Source of the DNA: Rubrivivax sp. A210
GTDB lineage: Bacteria > Pseudomonadota > Gammaproteobacteria > Burkholderiales > Burkholderiaceae_C
Length of the DNA: 64,000 nucleotides
Assembly (NCBI RefSeq): GCF_904426505.1
Contig: NZ_CAJGBN010000071.1
Span: 62,001 to 126,000, forward strand
Direction of reading: 5' to 3'
Shown here: positions 42,424 to 52,349 of the stretch, piece after piece
Position numbering within the stretch: position 1 is the first letter of the stretch
Layout: the number at the start of each line of letters is the position of its first letter
Notes under the pieces: generated by a model
The model's input: the letters and a program-made list of their open reading frames with translations, nothing else
What the model was told of the DNA's origin: nothing
Databases searched by the model: none
Position numbers and translations under genes: made by a program

Positions 42424-43173
42424 ATGGCGACCCCGGCAGCGGTCGAGCTGCGCGACCTGGCCCACGTCTACCCCGATGGCACGGCGGCGCTGCGCGGCGT
42501 CGATCTGCGCATTGAAGCCGGCGAGACCGTGGCCCTGGTGGGCGCCAATGGCGCCGGCAAGTCCACCCTGCTGGCCCATCTGAACGGCCTGCTCACTGCC
42601 GCCGAAGGCCAGGTGCTGATCGCCGGCATGGCGGTGGCGCCGGCCACGCTGCGCGAGATCCGCCGCCGCGTCGGCTATGTCTTCCAGCAGGCCGACGACC
42701 AGCTCTTCATGCCCACGGTGGCCGAAGACGTGGCCTTCGGGCCCAGCAATCTGGGCCTGGACGCGGCCACGGTGGCGGCGCGCGTACAGGCGGCGCTTGA
42801 GCGCGTAGCTGCGGCCCACCTTTCGGCGCGCGCACCCTGGCGGCTCTCGGGCGGCGAGAAGCGGGCCGTGGCCATCGCCGGCGTGCTGGCGATGGCGCCC
42901 GAGGTGCTGGTGCTGGACGAGCCCTCGTCCGACCTCGACCCCGCGGCGCGGCGGCGCCTGATCGAATTGCTCAAGGGCCTGCCCCAGACCCTGGTGCTGG
43001 CCACGCATGACCTGGCCCTCGCGCTCGAGGTCTGCCGCCGCGTGGTGGTGCTCAGCGAGGGCCGCGTGCGAGCCGACGGCGCGCCGGCGGCGGTGTTCGC
43101 CGACGCGGCGCTGCTGGCGCAGTGCCGGCTCGAAATGCCGGCCTGGGTGCCGGCCGGCCTGGGCCGGCTCTAG
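42424..43173 (+). CDS. cbiO: ECF transporter ATPase
   Basis: 249 residues. Walker A GANGAGKSTLL, Q-loop FQQADDQLFM, signature LSGGEKRAVAIAG, Walker B VLVLDEPSSDLDP, and switch His ATHDLALAL. Ten bases after cbiQ. Its stop overlaps the stop of the convergent SRPBCC-cNMP gene by four bases. Confidence 0.94.
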   Translation: MATPAAVELRDLAHVYPDGTAALRGVDLRIEAGETVALVGANGAGKSTLLAHLNGLLTAAEGQVLIAGMAVAPATLREIRRRVGYVFQQADDQLFMPTVAEDVAFGPSNLGLDAATVAARVQAALERVAAAHLSARAPWRLSGGEKRAVAIAGVLAMAPEVLVLDEPSSDLDPAARRRLIELLKGLPQTLVLATHDLALALEVCRRVVVLSEGRVRADGAPAAVFADAALLAQCRLEMPAWVPAGLGRL

Positions 43174-44261
43174 TAGCGACCGTGCTGCTTGACGATGTAG
43201 TTGGTCAGCTCGGCGGCCTGGATGGACAGTCGCGTCTGCGTCACGTGCACATTGGCGGCGATGGCGCGCATCACGTCGTAGACCAGGCGCGGATGGCTCT
43301 CGATCAGGCTTTCGAGCGCCTCGCGCTCCAGCACCAGCACCCGTGCGGCGCTGGTGGCCACCAGCGAGGCATAGCGCACGGCGCCGTCGAGGAAGCCCAG
43401 CTCGTGGGCGAAGCCGCCCTTGGCCAGCGTGGTGAGCGTGGTTTCGTCGGGCGTGCCCAGGTGCTTGATGACGCCGAGCGCGCCCTCGGCGACGACATAG
43501 AGGTGGTTGTCGGCCGCGCCTTCGCGCGCCAGCACGTCGTGGGCGGCATGGGTGTGGCTGGTGACCACGCCGGCCAGCACGGCGGCCTGGGCGGGGGTGA
43601 GAAAGCGCGCCAGCGGCGAGGCGATGACGTCGTCGATCAGCGGGGTAGGCAGCGTGGAAGAGGAAGCGCTCAAGGGAACCTCGGTCGGTACGGCGGCCAT
43701 GGGCCCGGCACGCACAGGCACGGGCTCCGGCGCGGCGGCAACGGCCTGGGGAGGAGGCTCGGGTGCCGCGGCGGGGGCTGCCGCGACCACAGTTTGCGCT
43801 GGCGCGGGGGGCGCGATTTGCGCTGGGGCAAATTCCTTCAAGGTGGCGGCGGCGCGCTTGACGAAGGCGTCGACCATCTGCTTGGCCACCAGCCCGGCGG
43901 CCGGCCCGGCCAGCGCATCGAGGCGGCCGTCGGCCACTTCGAAGGTCATCGCGAAATCGACCCGGCAGCCGACGCCGCCGATGGGCGTGAAGCGCCAGTC
44001 GCCCTGCAGGTTGCGAAATGGGCCCTGCACCAGCAACACCCGCAGCCACTCGGGCCGGCGCTTGGGGTTGCGCGTCTGGAAGGCGAAGCGGATCTTCAGG
44101 TAGCTGAACTCCAGCCGCGCCGCCACCCACTCATCGCTGCGCTCCAGCACGGTGGCGCTGGCGCACCAGGGCAGGAACTGGGGATAGTGCTCGGCCCTCT
44201 CGATGAGATCGAACATGTCCTCGACGGAATACGGCAGCAACACCGATCGCTTGATTTCCAC
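43170..44261 (-). CDS. fusion of COQ10/RatA-like SRPBCC domain and cNMP-binding domain
   Basis: 363 residues. Residues 1-145 are a polyketide-cyclase/COQ10-like lipid-binding fold (VLLPYSVEDMFDLIERAEHYPQFLPWC). A Pro/Ala-rich linker (about 148-200) leads to a cyclic-nucleotide-binding fold (about 210-330; AREGAADNHLYVVAEGALGVIKHLG, HELGFLDGAVRYASLVATSA). No DNA-binding domain follows; only a short C-terminal helix does. The pairing of a ubiquinone-binding-like domain with a cNMP sensor is unusual and its role unknown. Confidence 0.8.
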   Translation of the reverse strand: MEIKRSVLLPYSVEDMFDLIERAEHYPQFLPWCASATVLERSDEWVAARLEFSYLKIRFAFQTRNPKRRPEWLRVLLVQGPFRNLQGDWRFTPIGGVGCRVDFAMTFEVADGRLDALAGPAAGLVAKQMVDAFVKRAAATLKEFAPAQIAPPAPAQTVVAAAPAAAPEPPPQAVAAAPEPVPVRAGPMAAVPTEVPLSASSSTLPTPLIDDVIASPLARFLTPAQAAVLAGVVTSHTHAAHDVLAREGAADNHLYVVAEGALGVIKHLGTPDETTLTTLAKGGFAHELGFLDGAVRYASLVATSAARVLVLEREALESLIESHPRLVYDVMRAIAANVHVTQTRLSIQAAELTNYIVKQHGRY

Positions 44262-44323
44262 CCGGCCTCCCGCCGTACCATCCGCAGCGGAAAAGTGTAG
44301 CCGTGCCCGATGAAAGCCCGCCG

Positions 44324-45379
44324 ATGACTCTTGTGCCCAGTCAACCGACCCCCGCGCCTTCGCGCCGCCGCCTGCTGACGGGCCTGGCTGCCGCCGCCCT
44401 TGCCCTGCCCGCCGCGCTGCGCGCCCAGGGCCGCATCACGCTCAAGGTCAGCCATTTCGTCGCCCCCACGCACCGGCTGCAGAGCGACCTGCTGCTGCCC
44501 TGGGCCAAGGACATCGAGACCCGCACCCAGGGCGCGGTGACGGTGCAGATCTCGGCCGCCAACTCGGCCCTGGGCCAGGCCCAGAACCAGCTCGACCAGT
44601 GCCTGAACGGCGTCGTCGACGTTGCCTACGGCCTGTGCGGCCTGCCGCGCGGGCGCATGGCTCGCAGCATGCTGATCGAGCTGCCCTTCATGGCCGCCAC
44701 CGCCGAGGCCGGTTCGCGCACGCTGTGGAACCTCTACCCACGCCTGCTGGGCGACGACTACAAGGGCCTCAAGCCGCTGCTGCTGATGACGCACAACGCC
44801 GGCGGCCTGCACACGCGCGGCAAGGTGGAGCACCCGGCCGACCTGCGCGGGCTGCGCATCCGCACGCCGTCGCCCACGGTCTCGCTGCTGCTCAGCGCGC
44901 TGGGCGCCATCCCCGTGGGCATGCCGCCGACCCAGCTCTACGAGAACCTCGACAAGGGCGTCATCGACGGCGCCGCCACCACCTGGGACGCGGTGCATTC
45001 CTTCCGCCTCGACGAGGTGGTGCGCCACCATCTCGACGCCCGCTTCTTTACCGCCGCCTTCTGGTTTGGCATCAACCAGCGCCGTTTCGACGCCCTGCCG
45101 GCCGATGTGCGCGCCGCCATCGAGGCCGCCTCCGGCGAGGCCCTGCTCAAGCGCGTGCAGCCCATGTGGGACAGCTGGGACGACGGCGGCCGTGCCGCGG
45201 CCAGGGCGCGCGGCAGCCAGGTGTTGCTGCCCGATGCCGCGCTGCAGGCCGAGTGGCGCAACGCCGCCGCGCCGCTGCTCGATGGCGCGCTGGCCGAGTT
45301 CCAGAAGGAAGGTGTGGCCAATGCGCGCGAAATCCACGGCGCCATGCTGCGCGAGATCGCGCGCTTGTCCAAGGGTTGA
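44324..45379 (+). CDS. dctP: TRAP transporter solute-binding protein (second system)
   Basis: 351 residues from the ATG at 44324 (a GTG at 44303 is also in frame). A Tat signal (SRRRLLTGLAAAALALPAALRAQ) precedes the binding fold (LKVSHFVAPTHRLQSD, LRGLRIRTPSPTVSLLLSALGA, LYENLDKGVIDGAATTWDAV). It differs clearly from the dctP at 11158. First gene of a second TRAP operon. The ligand is not known. Confidence 0.9.
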   Translation: MTLVPSQPTPAPSRRRLLTGLAAAALALPAALRAQGRITLKVSHFVAPTHRLQSDLLLPWAKDIETRTQGAVTVQISAANSALGQAQNQLDQCLNGVVDVAYGLCGLPRGRMARSMLIELPFMAATAEAGSRTLWNLYPRLLGDDYKGLKPLLLMTHNAGGLHTRGKVEHPADLRGLRIRTPSPTVSLLLSALGAIPVGMPPTQLYENLDKGVIDGAATTWDAVHSFRLDEVVRHHLDARFFTAAFWFGINQRRFDALPADVRAAIEAASGEALLKRVQPMWDSWDDGGRAAARARGSQVLLPDAALQAEWRNAAAPLLDGALAEFQKEGVANAREIHGAMLREIARLSKG

Positions 45380-45397
45380 GCCGGGAATGAGCCAAGG

Positions 45398-45904
45398 ATG
45401 AGCCGGGGCCGGGCGCGCGGCTGGGTCGCGCGCATCGAGGGCTTCACGCGCGCCGCCGCCCTGGCCGGCGCCGCGCTGCTGCTGCTGTGCGCGCTGCTCA
45501 ATGTCGGCGACATCGCCACGCGCCGCGTGCTGCAGCTCAACCTGGCCGGCATGGTCGACCTGACCCAGCTGCTGGTGATGGCCGCCGCCTTCTTGTGCAT
45601 TCCCTACACCTTTGCGCGCGAGGCGCAGATCGAGGTCGACTTCGTCACCACCCGCCTGCCGCCGCGCGCCCATGCGGCGCTGCGCTGCGCCACCGCGCTG
45701 GCCGCGGCGGCCTACATGACCCTGGCCACCTGGACCACGGCCAGCGCGGCGCTGCAGGCCCTGCACAACGGTGACCGCTCGAGCACGCTCAACGCGCCGC
45801 TCACCTGGTACTGGGCGCCAGTGGTGGCCGGCTGCGCGCTCGCGGTGCTGGCCTGCGCCGCGGTGGCGCTGGCCCAGGGGCTGCGCGCAGGCGCCAAGGC
45901 ATGA
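45398..45904 (+). CDS. dctQ: TRAP transporter small permease (second system)
   Basis: 168 residues with four membrane segments (AAALAGAALLLLCALLNVG, LLVMAAAFLCIPYTFA, ALAAAAYMTLATWTT, VVAGCALAVLACAAVAL) and the family loop REAQIEVDFVT. AAGG precedes ATG 45398. The 3' end overlaps dctM by four bases. Confidence 0.88.
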   Translation: MSRGRARGWVARIEGFTRAAALAGAALLLLCALLNVGDIATRRVLQLNLAGMVDLTQLLVMAAAFLCIPYTFAREAQIEVDFVTTRLPPRAHAALRCATALAAAAYMTLATWTTASAALQALHNGDRSSTLNAPLTWYWAPVVAGCALAVLACAAVALAQGLRAGAKA

Positions 45905-47196
45905 CCGCCGGGCCCTGGGCGGGCGCGCTGGCCTTTGCCCTCGTGCTGCTGCTGATCCTGCTGCAGGTGCCGGTGGCGGTGGCGATGGGCCTGGTGGGCC
46001 TGATCGCCATCACGCTGGCCGACGGCTGGGGCGCGGCCGGCTTCATGCTCGGCCGCGCCGCCTTCGATGCCGCCTTTCCGTATGCACTGTCGGTCGTGCC
46101 GCTGTTCGTGGCGATGGGCGTGCTGGCGGCGCGCGGCGGCCTCGGTCGCGCGCTCTACACGCTGGTGGCCTCGCTGCTGGGCCACTACCGCGGCGGCCTG
46201 GCCCACGCCACCATTGGCGCCTGCGCCGCCTTCGGCGCCATTTGCGGCTCGAGCATCGCCACCGCCGCCACCATGGGCCGCATCGCCCTGCCCGAGATGC
46301 GATCGCGCGGCTATGCCGACACCCTGGCCGCGGCCTCGGTGGTGGCCGGCGGCACGCTCGGGGTGATGATCCCGCCCTCGATCTTCTTCGCGCTCTATGG
46401 CGTGTTGACGGGCCAATCGATAGGCCAGCTCTTCCTGGCCGGCGTGCTGCCGGGGCTGCTGGGCACGGTCCTGTACATGCTGGCCGTGGCCTGGTCGGTG
46501 TGGCGGCGGCCCGAAAGCGGCCCCGCCGGCCCGCGCCACAGCCGCGCCGAACGCCTGGCCGCGCTGCGCCGCGTGTGGCCGGTGCTGCTGCTTTTCGGCC
46601 TGGTGATAGGCGGCATCACGCTGGGCTGGTTCTCGCCCACCGAGGCCGCGGCGGTGGGCGTGGTCGGGGCGCTGGCGCTGACCGGCCGCACCATGCCGCG
46701 CACCGAATGGCGGGCCGCGCTGGCCGAAATCGCGCTGACCACCGGCATGATCTTCACGCTGCTGATGGGCGCCAACCTCTTCAACTACTTCATCGAATCG
46801 ACCCGGCTCACCGACGGCCTGATCGCCGGCGTCGCCGCCCTGGGCCTCAACCGCTGGGCCGTGATCGCGCTCTTGATGCTGTTCTACATCGTGCTGGGCG
46901 CGCTGATGGACGAGATCTCGATGATCCTGCTCACGGTGGCACCGGCCTATGCGCTGGTCACCGGCCTGGGCTTCGACCCGATCTGGTTCGGCGTGATGCT
47001 GGTGACGGTGTGCGAGATCGGCATGATCGTGCCGCCGGTGGGCATGAACCTCTTCGTCGTGCAGCGGGTCACGGGCCTGAGCATGGGCACGGTGGTGAGC
47101 GGTGTTGCACCATTTGCGGTCGCCGACTGCGCCCGGCTGGTGCTCTTGTGCCTGCTTCCCGGCCTGGCCACCTGGTTGCCGCACGCGCTTAGCTGA
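45901..47196 (+). CDS. dctM: TRAP transporter large permease (second system)
   Basis: 431 residues, the normal length for DctM, unlike the extended copy at 8395. Family motifs: FGAICGSSIATAATMGRIALPEM, GGTLGVMIPPSIFFALYG, GWFSPTEAAAVGVVG, VCEIGMIVPPVGMNLFVVQ. ATGA overlap with dctQ. Followed by the 145-base hupS promoter region. Confidence 0.92.
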   Translation: MTAGPWAGALAFALVLLLILLQVPVAVAMGLVGLIAITLADGWGAAGFMLGRAAFDAAFPYALSVVPLFVAMGVLAARGGLGRALYTLVASLLGHYRGGLAHATIGACAAFGAICGSSIATAATMGRIALPEMRSRGYADTLAAASVVAGGTLGVMIPPSIFFALYGVLTGQSIGQLFLAGVLPGLLGTVLYMLAVAWSVWRRPESGPAGPRHSRAERLAALRRVWPVLLLFGLVIGGITLGWFSPTEAAAVGVVGALALTGRTMPRTEWRAALAEIALTTGMIFTLLMGANLFNYFIESTRLTDGLIAGVAALGLNRWAVIALLMLFYIVLGALMDEISMILLTVAPAYALVTGLGFDPIWFGVMLVTVCEIGMIVPPVGMNLFVVQRVTGLSMGTVVSGVAPFAVADCARLVLLCLLPGLATWLPHALS

Positions 47197-47235
47197 AAAC
47201 CCTTAGTTGATACAGCCTCGCCACCACCCGCCGGT

Positions 47236-47249
47236 TTGATCTGCATCAG
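47236..47249 (+). promoter_or_regulatory. Fnr-type box upstream of hupS
   Basis: TTGAT-CTGC-ATCAG, one mismatch to TTGAY-N4-RTCAA, 93-106 bases before the hupS ATG. No sigma-54 or HoxA/HupR-type element is evident in the same gap. Confidence 0.65.
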
Positions 47250-47341
47250 CTTCCGTGCGCAATGCCCCTTCAGACTGCGCGGCATTGACCGCCGCGGGGA
47301 CCGCAGGACGGTCTGTCCCAACCCGAAGTCGAGGAGGCAGG

Positions 47342-48442
47342 ATGACCGAAACCTTCTACGAGGTGATGCGCCGCCAGGGCATCACCCGCCGCAGCTACCT
47401 CAAGTTCTGCAGCCTCACGGCCGCGTCATTGGGGCTGGCCCCGGCCTTCGCGCCGCGCATCGCCCACGCGCTCGAGACCAAGCCGCGCACGCCCGTGCTG
47501 TGGCTGCACGGGCTGGAATGCACCTGCTGCACCGAGAGCTTCATCCGCAGCTCGCACCCGTTGGCCAAGGACGTGATCCTGTCGATGATCTCTCTCGACT
47601 ACGACGACACCATCATGGCCGCCGCCGGCCACCAGGCCGAGGCGGCGCTGGAACAGGTGATGAAGGAATACAAGGGCAACTACATCCTGGCAGTGGAAGG
47701 CAACCCGCCACTGGGCGAGGACGGCATGTACTGCATGCCGGGCGGCAAGCCCTTCGTCGAGAAGCTCAAGCACGTCGCCAAGGACGCCAAGGCCGTGATC
47801 GCCTGGGGCTCGTGCGCCAGCTGGGGCTGCGTGCAGGCGGCCAAGCCCAACCCGACGACGGCGGTGCCCATCAACAAAGTGATCACCGACAAGCCCATCG
47901 TCAAGGTGCCCGGCTGCCCGCCCATCCCCGAAGTGATGACGGCGGTGGTGACCTACATCGCCACCTTCGACCGCATCCCCGAGCTCGACCGCCAGGGCCG
48001 GCCCAAGATGTTCTACAGCCAGCGCATCCACGACAAGTGCTACCGCCGGCCGCACTTCGACGCCGGCCAGTTCGTCGAGCAGTGGGACGACGAGGGCGCC
48101 AAGGCCGGCTACTGCCTCTACAAGATGGGCTGCAAGGGCCCCACCACCTACAACGCCTGCAGCACCACGCGCTGGAACGAGGGTGTGAGCTTCCCCATCG
48201 CCAGCGGCCACGGCTGCATAGGCTGCAGCGAAGACGGCTTCTGGGACAAGGGCTCGTTCTATGACCGCCTGAGCGGCATCAACCAGTTCGGCGTCGAGGC
48301 CAATGCCGACAAGGTGGGCATGGCGGTGGCCGGCGTCACCGGCGCGGCCATCGTGGCGCACGCCGCCGTCAGCGCCATCAAGCGCGCCGCCGACCGCGGC
48401 AAGACCCAGGCCCAGGGTGAAACTACAAAGGCAGAAGGCTGA
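47342..48442 (+). CDS. hupS: membrane-bound [NiFe] hydrogenase small subunit, oxygen-tolerant type
   Basis: 366 residues. Tat signal [11 protein letters not shown]. The proximal cluster region is LECTCC (Cys60, 62, 63) and GSCASWGC (Cys158, 163). The extra cysteines at 62 and 163 are the pair that convert the 4Fe-4S cluster to the 4Fe-3S form of oxygen-tolerant group 1d enzymes. Distal and medial ligands follow, and a C-terminal membrane anchor ([19 protein letters not shown]) docks the cytochrome b. GAGGAGG precedes the ATG. Confidence 0.97.
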   Translation: MTETFYEVMRRQGITRRSYLKFCSLTAASLGLAPAFAPRIAHALETKPRTPVLWLHGLECTCCTESFIRSSHPLAKDVILSMISLDYDDTIMAAAGHQAEAALEQVMKEYKGNYILAVEGNPPLGEDGMYCMPGGKPFVEKLKHVAKDAKAVIAWGSCASWGCVQAAKPNPTTAVPINKVITDKPIVKVPGCPPIPEVMTAVVTYIATFDRIPELDRQGRPKMFYSQRIHDKCYRRPHFDAGQFVEQWDDEGAKAGYCLYKMGCKGPTTYNACSTTRWNEGVSFPIASGHGCIGCSEDGFWDKGSFYDRLSGINQFGVEANADKVGMAVAGVTGAAIVAHAAVSAIKRAADRGKTQAQGETTKAEG

Positions 48443-48444
48443 TC

Positions 48445-50238
48445 ATGGCTGTCATCGAGACCCAGGGCTACAAGCTCGACAACAGCGGCCGGCGCATCGT
48501 CGTCGACCCGGTCACCCGCATCGAGGGCCATCTGCGCGTCGAGGTCAACCTCGACGACAAGAACGTGATCCGCAATGCCGTCAGCACCGGCACCATGTGG
48601 CGCGGGCTGGAGGTCATCCTCAAGGGCCGCGACCCGCGCGACGCCTGGGCTTTCGTCGAGCGCATCTGCGGCGTCTGCACCGGCACCCATGCGCTGACCT
48701 CGGTGCGCGCGGTGGAAGACGCGCTCAAGATCAAGATCCCCGACAACGCCAACATCATCCGCAACCTGATGCATGCGACGCTGTACGCGCATGACCACCT
48801 GGTGCACTTCTACCACCTGCACGCGCTCGACTGGGTCGACGTGGTGAGCGCGCTCAAGGCCGACCCCAAGGCCACGTCGGAGCTGGCGCAGTCCATCAGC
48901 AGCTGGCCGCTGTCGTCGCCGGGCTATTTCCGCGACCTGCAGAACCGGCTCAAGAAGTTTGTCGAATCGGGCCAGCTGGGCCCCTTCCGCAACGGCTACT
49001 GGGGCCACCCGGCCTACAAGCTGCCGCCCGAGGCCAACCTGATGGCGGTGGCGCACTACCTGGAAGCGCTGGACTTCCAGAAGCAGATCGTCAAGGTGCA
49101 GACCGTGTTCGGCGGCAAGAACCCGCACCCGAACTGGCTCGTCGGCGGCGTGCCCTGTTCGATCAACCTCGAGGCCACCGGGGCCGTGGGCGCGATCAAC
49201 ATGGAACGCCTGAACATGGTGTCCAAGATCATCGACGACACCATCGCCTTCATCGACCAGGTCTACGTGCCCGACCTGCTGGCCATCGCCTCGTTCTACA
49301 AGGACTGGGGCGCCATCGGCGGCGGCCTGTCCAGCATGAACCTGCTGGCCTACGGCGAGTTCCCCGACATCGCCAACGACGACAGCAACAAGAGCCTGCT
49401 GATGCCGCGCGGCGCCATCGTGGGCGGCAACCTCAAGGACATCCAGCCGGTCGACCTGAAGGACCCGGCCCAGGTGCAGGAGTTCGTCAACCACAGCTGG
49501 TACAAGTACGGCGACGAGACCAAGGGCCTGCACCCCTTCGACGGCGTCACCGAGCCCCACTTCGAGTTGGGCAAGGGCACCAAAGGAACCAAGACCAATA
49601 TCGAATCGCTGGACGAGAGCGCCAAGTACTCGTGGATCAAGTCGCCGCGCTGGCGCGGCCATGCCATGGAAGTGGGCCCGCTCGCGCGCTACGTCATCGG
49701 CTATGCGATGGGCCGGCCGGAGTTCAAGGACCCGGTGGACATGGTGCTGAAAAAGCTGGACGTGCCCATCACCGCGCTCTTCTCCACCCTGGGCCGCACG
49801 GCGGCGCGCGGGCTCGAGGCCTCGTGGTCGGCGCACCGCATGCGCTACTTCTTCGACAAGCTGATCGCCAACCTCAAGGGCGGCAACTTCGCCACCGCCA
49901 ACATCGACAGCTGGGAGCCCAAGACCTGGCCGGCCGCCGCGCAGGGCGCGGGCTATTGCGAGGCACCGCGCGGGGCTTTAGGCCACTGGATCAAGATCAA
50001 GGACACCAAGATCGACAACTACCAGTGCGTGGTGCCCACGACCTGGAATGCCGGCCCGCGTGACACCAAGAACCAGATCGGCGCCTACGAGGCCAGCCTG
50101 ATGAACACGCCGATGGCCAAGCCCGACGAGCCGCTGGAGATCCTGCGCACCATCCACAGCTTCGACCCCTGCCTGGCCTGCTCCACCCATGTGGTGTCGC
50201 CCGAAGGCCAGGAAATCGGCCGCGCCACGGTGCGCTAG
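48445..50238 (+). CDS. hupL: membrane-bound [NiFe] hydrogenase large subunit
   Basis: 597 residues, full length. L1 motif [11 protein letters not shown] and L2 motif DPCLACSTH hold Ni-Fe ligands; the tail [15 protein letters not shown] is the segment cut by Hup[15 protein letters not shown] near the N-terminus. Two bases after hupS. Confidence 0.98.
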   Translation: MAVIETQGYKLDNSGRRIVVDPVTRIEGHLRVEVNLDDKNVIRNAVSTGTMWRGLEVILKGRDPRDAWAFVERICGVCTGTHALTSVRAVEDALKIKIPDNANIIRNLMHATLYAHDHLVHFYHLHALDWVDVVSALKADPKATSELAQSISSWPLSSPGYFRDLQNRLKKFVESGQLGPFRNGYWGHPAYKLPPEANLMAVAHYLEALDFQKQIVKVQTVFGGKNPHPNWLVGGVPCSINLEATGAVGAINMERLNMVSKIIDDTIAFIDQVYVPDLLAIASFYKDWGAIGGGLSSMNLLAYGEFPDIANDDSNKSLLMPRGAIVGGNLKDIQPVDLKDPAQVQEFVNHSWYKYGDETKGLHPFDGVTEPHFELGKGTKGTKTNIESLDESAKYSWIKSPRWRGHAMEVGPLARYVIGYAMGRPEFKDPVDMVLKKLDVPITALFSTLGRTAARGLEASWSAHRMRYFFDKLIANLKGGNFATANIDSWEPKTWPAAAQGAGYCEAPRGALGHWIKIKDTKIDNYQCVVPTTWNAGPRDTKNQIGAYEASLMNTPMAKPDEPLEILRTIHSFDPCLACSTHVVSPEGQEIGRATVR

Positions 50239-50256
50239 GCTCGAAAGGCCACGACC

Positions 50257-50943
50257 ATGAGCACGCCCCACGACAAGCTCTTTCCGGTCTACGTTTGGGA
50301 GGCGCCGGTCCGCATCTGGCACTGGGTGATGGCGCTGGCCTTCGTCGTGCTGGGCGTCACCGGCTACCTCATCGGCAGCCCGCCGGGCTCGGTGGGCGGC
50401 GAGGCCAGCGACCACTTCCTGTTCGGCTACATCCGGTTCACCCACTTTGCGGCGGCCTATGTCTTCGCCATCCTGTTCGCGATGCGCATCGTCTGGGCCT
50501 TCATCGGCAACCGCTTTGCGCGCGAGATCTTCGTCGTGCCGCTGGCGGCGCTGAACGGCAAATGGTGGCACGGCCTCTTCGACGCCCTGCACTACTACGC
50601 CACTTTCCGCGGCAAGGGCCCGGTGGCCCAGGGCCACAACCCGCTGGCGCAGGCGGCCACCTTCGTCTTCTACGTGCTGGGCACGGCCTTCATGATCCTG
50701 AGCGGATTCGCCATGTACGGCGAGGCCCAGGGCATGGAAAGCCTGACCTTCAAGCTCTTTACCTCGTGGATGATGCCGCTCTTCGGCTACAGCCAGAACA
50801 TGCACACCTTTCACCACCTGTGCATGTGGTACCTCATCACCTTCGTGCTGGTACACCTGTACATGGTGGTGCGCGAAGACTCCTTCTCCAAAGAGACCAT
50901 CATCAGCTCGATGATCAGCGGCTGGCGGACCTCGCGCGAATGA
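50257..50943 (+). CDS. hupC: Ni/Fe-hydrogenase b-type cytochrome
   Basis: 228 residues. Four membrane segments with His residues for two b haems (APVRIWHWVMALAF, THFAAAYVFAILFAMR, MHTFHHLCMWYLITFVLVHLYMVV). Anchors HupSL and passes electrons to quinone. Overlaps hupD by four bases. Confidence 0.95.
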   Translation: MSTPHDKLFPVYVWEAPVRIWHWVMALAFVVLGVTGYLIGSPPGSVGGEASDHFLFGYIRFTHFAAAYVFAILFAMRIVWAFIGNRFAREIFVVPLAALNGKWWHGLFDALHYYATFRGKGPVAQGHNPLAQAATFVFYVLGTAFMILSGFAMYGEAQGMESLTFKLFTSWMMPLFGYSQNMHTFHHLCMWYLITFVLVHLYMVVREDSFSKETIISSMISGWRTSRE

Positions 50944-51560
50944 GCGCATCCAAGGTTCTGGTCCTTGGCATCGGCAATCTGCTGTGGGCCGACGAAGGCT
51001 TCGGCGTGCGCGCCGTCGAGGCGCTGCACGCCGGCTGGCAGCTGCCGCCATCGGCCACGCTGATGGACGGCGGCACGCAGGGCCTGTACCTGCTGGAGCC
51101 GGTGTGCGAATCAGACCATGTGCTGGTCTTCGACGCCATCGACTACGGCCTGCCGCCCGGCACGCTGCGCGTGCTGCGCGACGCCGAGATCCCGCAGTGG
51201 AGCGACACCACCATGAGCCTGCACCAGGCCAGCTTCATGGAATTGCTGTCGCTGGCGCGGCTGCGTGATCGCTTTCCGCGCCGCATCACGCTGATCGGCG
51301 TGCAGCCCGCGGTGCTGGACGACCTGGGCGGCAGCCTGAGCCCGCTGGTGCGGGCGCGGGTACAAGAGGCCGTGGTGCTGGCGCTGGCCGAACTGGCGGC
51401 CTGGGGCTTTGCCGCGCAGGTGCGCAGCGGGCCGCCCGAAGAGGCGCTCAATGCCAGCCCGCTGGCCCTGGCCGATTACGAAGGCGGCCGGCCCGGGGCC
51501 GACGCGGCCTGCCGCGTCGGCGACGCCCGCTTCCTGAACCAGGTCCACGGAGGAGCCTGA
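50940..51560 (+). CDS. hupD: hydrogenase maturation protease for HupL
   Basis: 206 residues. Nickel-sensing acidic residues in GIGNLLWADEGFGVRAVE and DGGTQGLYL, with LVFDAIDYG following. Cleaves the HupL C-terminus. ATGA overlap with hupC. Confidence 0.95.
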   Translation: MSASKVLVLGIGNLLWADEGFGVRAVEALHAGWQLPPSATLMDGGTQGLYLLEPVCESDHVLVFDAIDYGLPPGTLRVLRDAEIPQWSDTTMSLHQASFMELLSLARLRDRFPRRITLIGVQPAVLDDLGGSLSPLVRARVQEAVVLALAELAAWGFAAQVRSGPPEEALNASPLALADYEGGRPGADAACRVGDARFLNQVHGGA

Positions 51561-51563
51561 GCC

Positions 51564-51878
51564 ATGTGCCTGGGAACGCCGCTGCAGGTGCAGACCTGCC
51601 TGGAGACCCAGGCCTGGTGCGAGGCCGATGGTGAAGGCGAGTGGCTGGACATGATGCTGGTCGGCGCCCAGCCGCCGGGCACCTGGGTGCTGGGCTTCCA
51701 GGGCACAGCGCGCCTGGTGATGACGCCCGACGAGGCGGCCCAGGCCCGCGCCGGCCGCGCTGCCCTGGCCGCGGTGCAGCGCGGTGACGCCGACGTTGAC
51801 GCCTTCTTCGCCGACCTCGTCGGCCGTGTACCCGAACTGCCGCCGCATTTGCGCGGCCCGGCCAGCGAGAGCGCATGA
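51564..51878 (+). CDS. hupF: HypC-family hydrogenase chaperone (HupF)
   Basis: 104 residues. Starts MCLGTPLQV with the conserved Cys2 of HypC-type chaperones, and ends with a longer charged tail than hypC at 58611. HupF/HoxL is thought to protect or deliver the Fe(CN)2CO unit to HupL when oxygen is present. Three bases after hupD; overlaps hupG. Confidence 0.92.
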   Translation: MCLGTPLQVQTCLETQAWCEADGEGEWLDMMLVGAQPPGTWVLGFQGTARLVMTPDEAAQARAGRAALAAVQRGDADVDAFFADLVGRVPELPPHLRGPASESA

Positions 51879-52339
51879 GCACCCAGCCCGCCCATTCCCC
51901 TGCCCATCAAGCCCTGCACCCCCTGGTGCAGCGCCTGGTGCTGCTGACCGGCGCTGCCGTGCTTGACGGCGCCGACTGCGAGGCCTGGGCCGCCCGGCCT
52001 GGCGCCGCGATGCTGGTCTTCACCGAGGAGCCCGAGCGCTTCAAGGAAACGCTGGACCTGGCGGTCATCGTGCCCGAGCTCCATGCGGCACGCCGCGGCG
52101 CCTTTCGCGTCGGCCTGCTGCCACCGGCAGCGGCGCGCGAGCTTGCGCGCCGCTACGGCTTTGCGCGCTGGCCGGCCTTCGTGATGCTGCGCGACGGCCA
52201 GTACCTGGGCGCGGTGGACGGCATCCGCGACTGGGACGACTATGTAGCCGAACTCGACCGCCTGCTCGCTGCCACACCCACGCGCGCCCCGGGCATAGGC
52301 GTCCCCGTGCGTGCGGCCGGGCCTTCGGCCTGCGCCTGA
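51875..52339 (+). CDS. hupG: HupG/HoxO/HyaE hydrogenase chaperone
   Basis: 154 residues, thioredoxin-like fold without a CXXC. Family segment LVFTEEPERFKETLDLAVIVPEL and FARWPAFVMLRDGQYLGAVDGIRDWDDY. It binds the small-subunit precursor during assembly. Confidence 0.9.
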   Translation: MSTQPAHSPAHQALHPLVQRLVLLTGAAVLDGADCEAWAARPGAAMLVFTEEPERFKETLDLAVIVPELHAARRGAFRVGLLPPAAARELARRYGFARWPAFVMLRDGQYLGAVDGIRDWDDYVAELDRLLAATPTRAPGIGVPVRAAGPSACA

Positions 52340-52349
52340 GAATGTGCCG

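Noticed and set aside
47197-47341. Sigma-54 promoter upstream of hupS
   Set aside because: No TGGCAC-N5-TTGCA-like element found; only an Fnr-type box is visible.
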